Assembly: GCA_007116635.1 (NCBI GenBank)
Contig: SKIB01000120.1
Span: 1 to 57,193 of the forward strand
Direction: 5' to 3'
Source: Saccharospirillaceae bacterium
Lineage (GTDB): Bacteria > Pseudomonadota > Gammaproteobacteria > Pseudomonadales > Natronospirillaceae
Length of the DNA: 57,193 nt
Position 1 is the first letter of the stretch. Each line of letters begins with the position of its first letter. A program made the translations under genes and the position numbers. Positions 45,440 to 53,435 of the stretch are shown piece after piece. Under the pieces are notes generated by a model that worked only from the letters and a program-made list of their open reading frames with translations, ran no database searches and had not been told where the DNA came from.

Positions 45440-46219
45440 TTAGGTTTTGGGTGTGCTGTCGGTCAGTAGCTCAGCTGCCTGTTGCCTGTTTTTTAGCCAA
45501 GATGGTAATAGGGATAGCCCAACCAGCAAGATGGCACCCAGTGCAAAGTAGGTCATCATCCAGCCAAGGCTGGCACCCGACAGAGCTGCTCCGGTAATCA
45601 GTACATAGGCAGCGGTGCCGGGTAGCATAAAGATCCAAGAACAAAGTGCATAGACCACAAAGGGGATGGCGGTTGCGCCATAGACATAGTTTTGTGCGTT
45701 AAAGGGAAAGATGGGCACCAAACGGCTGATCATTAGCATTCGCCAGCCATGTTGTTTGACGCCCTGATCAATCTTGCCCAGTTTGGGCTGCTTGCTAACC
45801 AGTTGGTACACTAGGTCACGCAACAAGTAGCGGCTAACCAAAAAGGCCAAACAGGCTCCTAATGTTGAACCTAAGGACGCGTAAAGGGTGCCCCAGACCG
45901 GTCCAAAGGCAATGGCGGCCACCAAAGTGAAGGGGATGGCAGGTAGGAACAGCACGGCAGCCAGGGCAAAGAACAGGATAAACAACAAGGGCGCAAACCA
46001 ACCAAAACCCTGAATCCAGGCCTGTAGCTCGGCGACCCTGTCCAGATGGACTAGGCGCAATAGGTCCAATTGCCAGAGGCTAGCCAGAATTAGCACGGCC
46101 AAGGCGATGAGCGACAATTTTAGCCAGGCATTGGGCTTGCTTCGCCGCCAATACAGGCCTAGCCCTAGTAATAAAAGAAAAAGACTGATGAGCTGCAAGG
46201 CTAGGGCAAATAGGTTCAT
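45440..46219 (-). CDS. TVP38/TMEM64-family (VTT domain) membrane protein
   Basis: This 259-residue protein has about five to six membrane helices. The VTT hallmark is visible as FLPAIPFTLVAAIAFGPVWGTLYASLGSTLGACLAFLVSRYL near residues 88-135. A further stretch is RMLMISRLVPIFPFNAQNYVYG near 160. VTT/DedA-type proteins act in lipid scrambling or polyprenyl-phosphate recycling in several bacteria, but this sub-group lacks a settled role. It lies before glpD on the same strand with a 77-base gap. Confidence 0.85.
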   Translation of the reverse strand: MNLFALALQLISLFLLLLGLGLYWRRSKPNAWLKLSLIALAVLILASLWQLDLLRLVHLDRVAELQAWIQGFGWFAPLLFILFFALAAVLFLPAIPFTLVAAIAFGPVWGTLYASLGSTLGACLAFLVSRYLLRDLVYQLVSKQPKLGKIDQGVKQHGWRMLMISRLVPIFPFNAQNYVYGATAIPFVVYALCSWIFMLPGTAAYVLITGAALSGASLGWMMTYFALGAILLVGLSLLPSWLKNRQQAAELLTDSTPKT

Positions 46220-46296
46220 AAAATCTCGAAATAGGCCGCCAAATAGGCCGTTCAGTAATCATGACTAGGCTGGCCATACAGATTTTTGGTCTGTGC

Positions 46297-47826
46297 TTAG
46301 CGCCTGCCTGTGGGCCAAAGCTGCAAGGCAGAGATTCTGTCTTTTAACTGCGCTGCCAGTTTAGCGTTCTGTTGGCCAATACGCCAACGCCTTTCGATTA
46401 GGTCATCAATCTTGTGGCAAAACTCTTGCTCATAGGCCCAGATCAGCTCATTGGTGATGTAGGGATGTCCAGCCAAAATGGGTTCAACCGGCCCCAGATC
46501 CATAACCTGCTGCGCTTGGTCACCGTATTGCGACAACAAATGCTGGGCAATGCTAGGCTCAAGATCCGCTGCCAGTTGCAGCGGCACTCCCAGCTGCGCA
46601 CCTACCAGGCTGTAGTGCTGGCTGGGTTGTTGCAAATTCAGGCTAAACTTTTGCTTGGCAAAGGCTAGGCAATCTTGCGCCATGATGCGCCAGGTCGTCC
46701 ATTTGCCGCCTATCAGGCTGATCAAGCCATTGCTATCCTGATGGATTTGATGATCCCTGCTGATCTTGCTGCTGCCCTGTCCTGCCAGGCCCTGGATCAG
46801 TGGCCTAAAACCGGTAAAGCAGCCAAGGATATCCTGTTTGCTGATCCTCTGCTTGAGGTGTGGCCTTATCTCAGCCAATAAATACTGAATATCCTGCTCT
46901 GGTATTTGTGGCTCTAGGCTGGCCTGTGACTCATTATCCGTAGTGCCCAGCAAGCAATAGTCCTGCCAAGGCAGCATAAAGAGCACCCGACCGTCAGAGG
47001 TATTGGGTATGAGTAGGCCTTGGTCCGTGGGCAAGAATTTTCGCGGCAGTACCAGATGACTGCCTCTAGAGCTGCTGACCAGAGGGGGTAATTCAGGATC
47101 AGCTAGCTGTCGTATTTGATCGCAAAAAGCGCCTGTGGCGTTGATGATCTGGCTACACTGGATTTGCCACTCTGTATGCTTGAGCTCATCGCGAAAGCTT
47201 AGGCCAACTACCTGGCCGTCCCGAAGATGCAGTTTGGTGACAGGGCAATAGTTAAGCAACTGAGCACCCAGTTGCTGCGCGGTTTGCAGCATGCTAATGC
47301 CAAAGCGTGCGTCATCAAACTGACCATCCACATAGCTGACAGCTGAGCGGTATTGTGCCCCTAGGTTCGGCTGGCAGGCTTGCAGTGTCGCACGACTGAG
47401 TCGGGACACCCTGCCTAGTTTTTGCTTACCCGCCAGCCACTGGTAGAACTGCAAACCCAGATAATAGTAGGCTTGCTCAAAAGGGTTTTTGCAGGGCGTG
47501 ACCAGGGTTAGGGGGCGGCACAGGTGGGGTGCCATACTCATTAGCTGTTTGCGTTCTTGCAGCGCGTCTTTGACCAGCTGGTATTTTTGCCAATCCAGAG
47601 TTTTAATGGCTTGCTCAAGATAGCGTACTCCACCATGCAGTAGCTTGGTGGAGCGGCTTGAGGTGCCAGACATAAAGTCATTGGCTTCAAGCAGTAATAC
47701 TTTAAGGCCTACATGGCTTGCTTCCAGGGCTAGGCCTGCACCACTGGCCCCGCCACCAATGATAACCAGATCAAAGTTCTGCTCTGGCTGCTCTGACAGT
47801 TGCTGAAAAATCTGTTCACGCGTCAT
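46297..47826 (-). CDS. glpD: Glycerol-3-phosphate dehydrogenase, aerobic type
   Basis: This 509-residue FAD enzyme oxidises glycerol-3-phosphate to dihydroxyacetone phosphate and feeds electrons to quinone at the inner membrane. The FAD motif is VIIGGGASGAGLALEAS near residue 18, with SGTSSRSTKLLHGGVRYLE near 52. TDNESQASLEPQIPEQDIQYLL and LIGGKWTTWR follow later. I chose ATG 47826, which overlaps the glpK stop as ATGA; an upstream start at 47865 would add 13 residues inside glpK. It acts after GlpK and on substrate from the Ugp importer. Confidence 0.94.
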   Translation of the reverse strand: MTREQIFQQLSEQPEQNFDLVIIGGGASGAGLALEASHVGLKVLLLEANDFMSGTSSRSTKLLHGGVRYLEQAIKTLDWQKYQLVKDALQERKQLMSMAPHLCRPLTLVTPCKNPFEQAYYYLGLQFYQWLAGKQKLGRVSRLSRATLQACQPNLGAQYRSAVSYVDGQFDDARFGISMLQTAQQLGAQLLNYCPVTKLHLRDGQVVGLSFRDELKHTEWQIQCSQIINATGAFCDQIRQLADPELPPLVSSSRGSHLVLPRKFLPTDQGLLIPNTSDGRVLFMLPWQDYCLLGTTDNESQASLEPQIPEQDIQYLLAEIRPHLKQRISKQDILGCFTGFRPLIQGLAGQGSSKISRDHQIHQDSNGLISLIGGKWTTWRIMAQDCLAFAKQKFSLNLQQPSQHYSLVGAQLGVPLQLAADLEPSIAQHLLSQYGDQAQQVMDLGPVEPILAGHPYITNELIWAYEQEFCHKIDDLIERRWRIGQQNAKLAAQLKDRISALQLWPTGRR

Positions 47827-49334
47827 TGGTGCCAATCTCTTGCCCTGCTTAGGGCGCGTTGCCATTGTTGTCTTTTACGCATCACCTTGGTTGGGCTGAG
47901 ACTGGGTTTGAACAGCCTGCCAGACGCCAACCAGCCATTAAGCTGCTGCTGATCAAAGAGTTGTAATTGCAGACCCGCCATCCAGGCGATGCCCTGGGCG
48001 GTGGATTCGGATTGAGTAGGGCGAAACAGCTGCAAACCACAGAGATCGGCTTGCATTTGCATCAGCAGGTCGTTGTTACAGGCACCACCATCGACACGAA
48101 TTTGCTTGAGCTGTAAGCCATCGGCTCGGGCTGCTTCCAATACATCGGTGCACTGTTGGGCGATGGCCTCCAGGCAAGCGTAGGCAATATGGCCCTTATT
48201 CGTGGCTCTGGTCATGCCGACCAACAAACCTCTGGCGCTGGGGTCCCAATAGGGGGTGCCAAGGCCAGCAAAGGCAGGCACGCATATTAGGTCATCCGCT
48301 TGGTTCACCGTGCGCGCCAAAGGTTCTATGTCGCTGGCCTGCTGGATAATGCCAAGATTGTCTCGTAGCCATTGCACCAGTGCGCCGCCCATGAATACCG
48401 AGCCTTCCAGTGCATAGGCCAAGGGTCCTGAGGTGCAGGCTAGGGTGGTAAGTAGACCGTGCCGAGAAAGGCTCATTTGTTCACTGGGCATGAGCAAAAA
48501 ACAGCCCGTGCCATAGGTAACCTTGGCTTGGCCGGGTTGCCAGCAGCCTTGGCCAAAGGCTGCAGCCTGTTGGTCTCCTGCCATGGCCACTATGGGCACC
48601 TGAGCACCAAAGCTAGGGTGGCTGTGGCCATAGAGGTGCATGCTGGGCTTAACCTCTGCCAAGGCATTGCCGGGGATGTTAAATTCAGCCAGCAGTTCAG
48701 GGTGCCAAGCCCCCTGTTTAATGTCATACAGTAGGGTGCGGCTGGCATTGGTTTGATCGGTGGCAAAGCATTGGCCAGCCGTCAGTTGCCACAGTAGCCA
48801 GCTGTCGATGGTGCCAAGGCACAGATCATTCAGCTCTGCCAAGGGCTCAAGCTGGAATTCGGCCATTAGCCATTCCATTTTGCTGGCGCTGAAATAGCTG
48901 TCGGCCTTAAGGCCAGTGAGGCTTTCGAGTCGTTCGCGCTGCTGTTGACCTAGGGCTTGCATCCGTTGGCTAGTGCGGCGGTCTTGCCAAACAATAACAG
49001 GCGTTAGGGCTTTACCTGTTGAGCGTTGCCAAGCAAGGCAGCTTTCCCGTTGGTTGCAAATACCTATGCCAGCCAGATCCGACCAGTGCAAACCAGCTTT
49101 ACTTAGGGCTTGCTCAAGACTGGTCAGTTGGCTTTGCCAGAGTTCATTGGCGTCCTGTTCATGCCAATCATTATGGGGGAAAGACTGGTTAAACTCGATT
49201 TGACTGCTGGCAATGAGTTGGTTGTCGCCATTAAAGATCAGGGTACGACTGCTGGTCGTCCCCTGATCCAGAGCTGCAATCAAGGCTCCAGAGTGCTTAG
49301 CCTTGCTTATGGGTAATGCGTTGTGATGTGACAT
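47823..49334 (-). CDS. glpK: Glycerol kinase
   Basis: This 503-residue FGGY kinase phosphorylates glycerol. The first phosphate motif is AALDQGTTSSRTLIFNG near residue 19, the signature YGTGCFLLM lies near 273, and PYWDPSARGLLVGMTRATNKGHI near 365 is typical of GlpK. The length matches the family (about 500). A leading 18-residue polar stretch (SHHNALPISKAKHSG) is longer than usual. It is followed by glpD with a 4-base overlap. No glpF or glpR is adjacent. Confidence 0.95.
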   Translation of the reverse strand: MSHHNALPISKAKHSGALIAALDQGTTSSRTLIFNGDNQLIASSQIEFNQSFPHNDWHEQDANELWQSQLTSLEQALSKAGLHWSDLAGIGICNQRESCLAWQRSTGKALTPVIVWQDRRTSQRMQALGQQQRERLESLTGLKADSYFSASKMEWLMAEFQLEPLAELNDLCLGTIDSWLLWQLTAGQCFATDQTNASRTLLYDIKQGAWHPELLAEFNIPGNALAEVKPSMHLYGHSHPSFGAQVPIVAMAGDQQAAAFGQGCWQPGQAKVTYGTGCFLLMPSEQMSLSRHGLLTTLACTSGPLAYALEGSVFMGGALVQWLRDNLGIIQQASDIEPLARTVNQADDLICVPAFAGLGTPYWDPSARGLLVGMTRATNKGHIAYACLEAIAQQCTDVLEAARADGLQLKQIRVDGGACNNDLLMQMQADLCGLQLFRPTQSESTAQGIAWMAGLQLQLFDQQQLNGWLASGRLFKPSLSPTKVMRKRQQWQRALSRARDWHQ

Positions 49335-49409
49335 GCTTGGCCATTGAATGAATTCTATACTCTAAGCATAGTTCATACAGCCAAGCAGGTGGCAAGCCAT
49401 TAGTCTTTG

Positions 49410-49934
49410 TTAATGCCCATGATGGCCATGATGCATCTCGGTGTCATGCTCAGAGTGGTGCTCGGCCTCAGGCAAATAGGTGCGTTCCATCACTTGGAAG
49501 GGCAGGCTAAGTTGCTCACCGTCAGCAAAGAGCAACTGTAGGGGGATCTCTTCACCCGGTGTCAATTCGCGTTGCAAGTTAATCAGCATCAGGTGCAGCC
49601 CACCGGGCTGGAGGTTAACCCATTGATTGGCTGGCAGGTCAATGTGGCTGATCTCGCGCATCTGCATCATACCATCGACCATGCTGTGAGTATGAACCTC
49701 GTTAAATTCTGCCAGATCCGAATGTACCGCCACCAGTTGTTTGTCTTCCGCACTGCGTAATTGCACGAAAGCGGCGGTGATTTGTTGCTCACCTGCGGCA
49801 CGCACCCAGGCATGGCGAAACTCAATGCTCTGACTGATCTGAGTTGAGCTATGATGCTCAGCATGATGTTGTTCATCGGCCAATACTGGCCAGCCTAGGC
49901 CTAAGAGCAATGGAATAATGGCTAATTTATTCAT
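49410..49934 (-). CDS. PCuAC-type periplasmic copper chaperone, His-rich tail
   Basis: This 174-residue secreted protein (signal peptide to about residue 19) has the PCuAC copper site: EVHTHSMVDGMMQMREI near residue 80 and LQPGGLHLMLINL near 107 supply the Met and His ligands. The C-terminus is His-rich (HHSEHDTEMHHGHHGH), as in other PCuAC proteins, and the N-terminal mature part also has HHAEHH. Such proteins deliver Cu(I) to the CuA site of cytochrome oxidase, with SCO proteins as partners. It overlaps the SCO gene by 4 bases. Confidence 0.9.
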   Translation of the reverse strand: MNKLAIIPLLLGLGWPVLADEQHHAEHHSSTQISQSIEFRHAWVRAAGEQQITAAFVQLRSAEDKQLVAVHSDLAEFNEVHTHSMVDGMMQMREISHIDLPANQWVNLQPGGLHLMLINLQRELTPGEEIPLQLLFADGEQLSLPFQVMERTYLPEAEHHSEHDTEMHHGHHGH

Positions 49935-50533
49935 GGTTGGTCTCCAAAAAAAGTTTTTAATTCAGTGAGTAAATAGTGGCTGTCGTCACTGACCAGGGTC
50001 AATAGGCGTTCAGCGCGATGATTGGTTAAATACAGTCCTGGGCTGTGGTCTATGGCATAACCAAGACCAGAAGAGGGCAGATCGACTACCCGATAAAAAG
50101 CCTCAAAGTGAGCCACCAGTTGATCCACCTGTTCAGTCTCACCGGCCACGGCTTTAAAACTGGGATGGAATAAGGGTGGGTAAGCAAAGAGTTCCTGCCA
50201 GTCGTCAAGTCTAGGATCCACGCTGACCATGACCACCTGCAAGCGATCTTGCAGGTCAATGGGTAATTGTTGGTATGCGCGGCCAAGATGAGCCAGAGTT
50301 AGGGGGCAAATATCCGGACAACGATGATAGCCAAAGAAAATTAAGGCATATTGCTCAGGTTCTAGTGAGGCTAGTTGCCAGCTACCTATGGCCGACTCTA
50401 GTTCCACCTCAGCGGCTGAAGCCTGTTTTGCGGCTGCAATCTGGCCCGGTCGAAATATCCATAGGGTATTGGCTACTAACAGCGCCAGCAGAATGGTCGA
50501 GGTTATCAGCAATAGTCGACTCATGGTCATCAA
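49931..50533 (-). CDS. SCO1/SenC-type copper metallochaperone
   Basis: This 200-residue protein has an N-terminal membrane anchor (about residues 5-27) and a thioredoxin-like SCO domain. The copper ligands are the CxxxC cysteines in YHRCPDICPLTL near residue 75 and the histidine in IDHSPGLYL near 164. SCO proteins help assemble CuA of cytochrome c oxidase. The gene lies between an unknown anchored protein and PCuAC, all overlapping by 4 bases. The start may be ATG 50533 or the downstream ATG codons at 50530 and 50524. Confidence 0.92.
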   Translation of the reverse strand: MMTMSRLLLITSTILLALLVANTLWIFRPGQIAAAKQASAAEVELESAIGSWQLASLEPEQYALIFFGYHRCPDICPLTLAHLGRAYQQLPIDLQDRLQVVMVSVDPRLDDWQELFAYPPLFHPSFKAVAGETEQVDQLVAHFEAFYRVVDLPSSGLGYAIDHSPGLYLTNHRAERLLTLVSDDSHYLLTELKTFFGDQP

Positions 50534-51000
50534 AACACTCCATCACGAATGGTGAACTCAAGGCTGATGCGGTATTGCTGGCCTCGATGACTGAATAGAT
50601 AATGGGCCAGCCAGGGCATTTCGTCGTCAATGCAGTTACCCACGGCCCCTCGACCTTGCCAAGAGGATTGTTCTCCTGGTTGTAGACGGTAATGCAAGCG
50701 GCCAACGTACATGTCTCTGCCTTCCATGATCACACGAGCGTCAGTCAGGTTGACGGCACTGTCTAGCCACAGTTGCTGCAATGCCAGCGAGCGCAAAGCG
50801 CCTTGTCGACCAAGCTCGATGCGCTCACCACTGGGTAAAAATGCAACACAGTGCTGAGTTTCTCCCTCTGCATGGCACTCATGAGTGAGTTGTTGGTAGC
50901 TACCCTCAGGCCACAACCAGCGCGCAGCCAGAACCCCAACTAATAATAAGGCCAGTAAGGCAGTGCTCCATAGTAGTAGTTTAGGGGTTTTTTTAGGCAT
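50530..51000 (-). CDS. Membrane-anchored protein of a copper-delivery operon, unknown
   Basis: This 156-residue protein has an N-terminal hydrophobic anchor (about residues 9-28; LLLWSTALLALLLVGVLAARWLW) and a soluble, probably periplasmic, domain. Cysteines lie in THECHAEGETQHCVAF near 40-52 and GNCIDDEMPW near 123. I do not recognise the family. Its position at the head of the operon with SCO and PCuAC suggests a part in copper handling or oxidase assembly. The start ATG 51000 lacks a clear ribosome binding site. Confidence 0.7.
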   Translation of the reverse strand: MPKKTPKLLLWSTALLALLLVGVLAARWLWPEGSYQQLTHECHAEGETQHCVAFLPSGERIELGRQGALRSLALQQLWLDSAVNLTDARVIMEGRDMYVGRLHYRLQPGEQSSWQGRGAVGNCIDDEMPWLAHYLFSHRGQQYRISLEFTIRDGVF

Positions 51001-51088
51001 CTGATTTAGGTGTTAAAGTGTAAAGCAATGGTTTTATGATTCAATGTTCAATAAGCTTAGTGGTAAAGCCTTTTATGAAACAGTTACT

Positions 51089-51343
51089 ATGTCACAAAGC
51101 TTAGCAATAGTGCACAACACAGATCAGCAGTGTTTTTCTTTGGTTCATCAGCCACAAGCAAGGTTGCAATATCGAATAATGCAGGCTAATGAGGTACATT
51201 TTTTTACGGTAGAGGTACCAGAATCACTTCGGGGTCAGGGGGTGGCGGCACTATTGCTTGACTCTGCTTTGGCTTGGGCTACTAATGAAGGCTTGGCAAT
51301 CAGTACCAGTTGCAGTTACATTGCAGCTCGTCTAGCAAAATAA
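51089..51343 (+). CDS. Small GNAT-type acetyltransferase (YjdJ-like)
   Basis: This 84-residue protein is of the short single-domain acetyltransferase kind. The CoA loop is visible as ESLRGQGVAALLLDSALAWA near residue 45, and ISTSCSYIA near 70 holds the conserved Cys-Ser-Tyr. ATG 51089 gives the usual family length of about 90; an upstream start at 51044 would add 15 unrelated residues. The acceptor is unknown. It is divergent from the copper-delivery operon. Confidence 0.8.
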   Translation: MSQSLAIVHNTDQQCFSLVHQPQARLQYRIMQANEVHFFTVEVPESLRGQGVAALLLDSALAWATNEGLAISTSCSYIAARLAK

Positions 51344-51375
51344 ATTTAAAACAAATCATTGTTCTGCTAACTAGG

Positions 51376-51389
51376 TCTCATGCATGAGA
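51376..51389. promoter_or_regulatory. Perfect 14-bp palindrome upstream of the glycan operon
   Basis: TCTCATGCATGAGA is fully symmetrical and lies 61 bases before the first ATG of the four-gene glycosyltransferase operon. It may be an operator, but no promoter elements fix its role. Confidence 0.4.
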
Positions 51390-51450
51390 GCTTGGTTGTG
51401 AGTAGTATTGATTAGTTTCCTGATTAAGATAACGACAAAAAGAGACATCT

Positions 51451-53421
51451 ATGATTAGTCTGATGTATTTATTCATGGCAGTGGTCATTATACTGATTAA
51501 CTTTGCCGCCCTAGGTCTGTTTCTAGAACCCTGGTTTAAAGATCGCAACCAAGCACGTTTCTGGGGCTTTACTCTGTTGGCGCTAGTACTGGTGTTTATG
51601 GGTTATACCCTTGGTTTAGCTCATGTAGCCATGTTGTGGCCTTTGTTTACTGCTGGTTCGGCAGCGCTTTTATGGTCTCGTAGGCAAGAAATTCTCTCTT
51701 TTTGTTTTTGGCGGGAAGATTACGTTTTTTTCGTGGTTTTCTTGTTAGTGCTGGCCATACGTGTGGTCTTCCCAAACATTGCTCCTAACAGCCCACAGAT
51801 GGGCAGTCTGCATCAATTGGCCAGTTTCTATTTTGCGGATGAATTCCCACCTCAAGATCTGTGGTTTGCCAGCGAATACTTTCAGCATCAACCCGGTCTG
51901 ATGGCGGCCATTTTTGCCGTTCAGGGTAAGCTGTTCTCCTTTGGCCCAGGATTAGCCTTTAACATTGCCTTTGCTAGCCTGTTTGCTCTTATGGCAGGCA
52001 TGCTCTGGTCGGCGGCTCGCAATCTGAGCATTGGTTATTGGCAAAGCGCAGGCGCTGTGGCCGTGCTTTTATTGGCCGGTACTGGAATGGCGCCATTAAT
52101 CTGGTTTTTGTTTGAGGCCCGTCCTAGCTTAACTGCTGGAGTAGATTCTGCCAGACAGTTTTGGGAGCACTCTATGCTTTTAGTGGGTGGTCTGGATCAG
52201 TCCTCTCGTTTGGCTGCTTCTGCTGAGACGGCTTCCATGCCCATGCAATCACCGGCCTTTTATTTTGTCACCGGCGTGTTCAGCACCGTTTTACATGGCG
52301 TTTTTATTGCAACGGCCATGCTTAGCACCTATCTGCACGCCACCAAACAAGAGGGCAGGTCGTGCTTCACCTCTCCTTGGTTATTGGTGGGGCTGCTGGT
52401 TCCGGTGGCCTATTTAACCTCTGGCTATGCCTTGGTGTTTGCACTATTGATGGCCGGCTTGGCCATTGTGCGCAAACCATTGCCAGTATTGGTTGGTGTG
52501 CTGCTTGGTACCTTGCTGTGCTTGCCAATGATGATGAGCCTAAGTTCTGGCTTTTCAATGCCTAGCCTGAGTCTGGTAACTGGCCCGCGCGCCTTGGTGC
52601 AACAGCTGTTGTTGTTCTGGCCTTTGCTTCTCATCCTTGTCTTGCTGGTTGCTGGCTTGGTCAGTGCAAACCATGAGCGCAGCGTGCTCAGAACAGTACT
52701 TGAAGCCGCTTTGGTTATTGTGCTGCTGTGGCTCTTTACCCAACTGTACTTCTTTGATGACCTTTATGGTGGCCGCTTTGAGCGCTACAGCACCAGTATC
52801 CACCTATGGACACTGTTGTATTTTGTTGGCTTTGCTTGGCTGTGGTTGCTGTTGGCGGCCAGTAACGTGCGCTGGCAGATGCTCTCTGCTTGGGTCTTGG
52901 CTGTGCCCCTGGTGCTGGCAAACCTGCTGCCCATGTCAATGACCCTGGCGCAGACCGATTACCGCAGTCTGGGTAAAGTTCGTGGCCATCATGCCTTTAC
53001 CTCTGACAACTCCAACGCCGATTTGCTTACCTATCTTCAGGTAGCGCGCCGGGGGGTGATGATCGAATCTCAGGGCGGTGGGGCCAATACCTATACCGGT
53101 CGTTTTTCTCTGTTCTCTGGTCAGCCTAGCTTATTGGCTTGGCCGGATGAACAGCGTGTTTGGCGTGCCAATCATGTGTTAATTAATCAGCTCCAAGAAC
53201 AATTGAAGCTGTTTTATGATGCCGAAATGACGCCTGAGCAGATGTTGGATTTCTTGCAGGCTCATCGTGTGATGCATGTACTGTGGCAGCCTGAAGATGT
53301 ACCAGTGCGCTCAGGGAACTGGCAATACATTCATGATGCCCTATTGGGCCACTATCAATGGGTGCCGTTTTTCGATGATGGCGGTGTGAACAAAGTTGGC
53401 ACCTTTGAGCGACTGAATTAA
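51451..53421 (+). CDS. DUF2298/YYY-type large membrane protein, putative GT-C glycosyltransferase 1
   Basis: This 656-residue protein has about a dozen membrane helices and a soluble C-terminal tail. The loop after helix 3 reads FADEFPPQDLWFASEYFQHQPGLMAAI near residue 130, the position where GT-C enzymes carry an acidic catalytic motif. The C-terminal region has SGQPSLLAWPDEQRVWR near 560, a version of the G-W--H---W pattern of DUF2298 (Chlor_Arch_YYY) proteins. It ends ...HYQWVPFFDDGGVNKVGTFERLN, colinear with the next gene's end, so the two are diverged paralogues. A polyprenyl-phosphate-sugar-dependent transferase is the likely role; donor and acceptor are unknown. Confidence 0.7.
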   Translation: MISLMYLFMAVVIILINFAALGLFLEPWFKDRNQARFWGFTLLALVLVFMGYTLGLAHVAMLWPLFTAGSAALLWSRRQEILSFCFWREDYVFFVVFLLVLAIRVVFPNIAPNSPQMGSLHQLASFYFADEFPPQDLWFASEYFQHQPGLMAAIFAVQGKLFSFGPGLAFNIAFASLFALMAGMLWSAARNLSIGYWQSAGAVAVLLLAGTGMAPLIWFLFEARPSLTAGVDSARQFWEHSMLLVGGLDQSSRLAASAETASMPMQSPAFYFVTGVFSTVLHGVFIATAMLSTYLHATKQEGRSCFTSPWLLVGLLVPVAYLTSGYALVFALLMAGLAIVRKPLPVLVGVLLGTLLCLPMMMSLSSGFSMPSLSLVTGPRALVQQLLLFWPLLLILVLLVAGLVSANHERSVLRTVLEAALVIVLLWLFTQLYFFDDLYGGRFERYSTSIHLWTLLYFVGFAWLWLLLAASNVRWQMLSAWVLAVPLVLANLLPMSMTLAQTDYRSLGKVRGHHAFTSDNSNADLLTYLQVARRGVMIESQGGGANTYTGRFSLFSGQPSLLAWPDEQRVWRANHVLINQLQEQLKLFYDAEMTPEQMLDFLQAHRVMHVLWQPEDVPVRSGNWQYIHDALLGHYQWVPFFDDGGVNKVGTFERLN

Positions 53422-53435
53422 GGCGGAGATACCCT

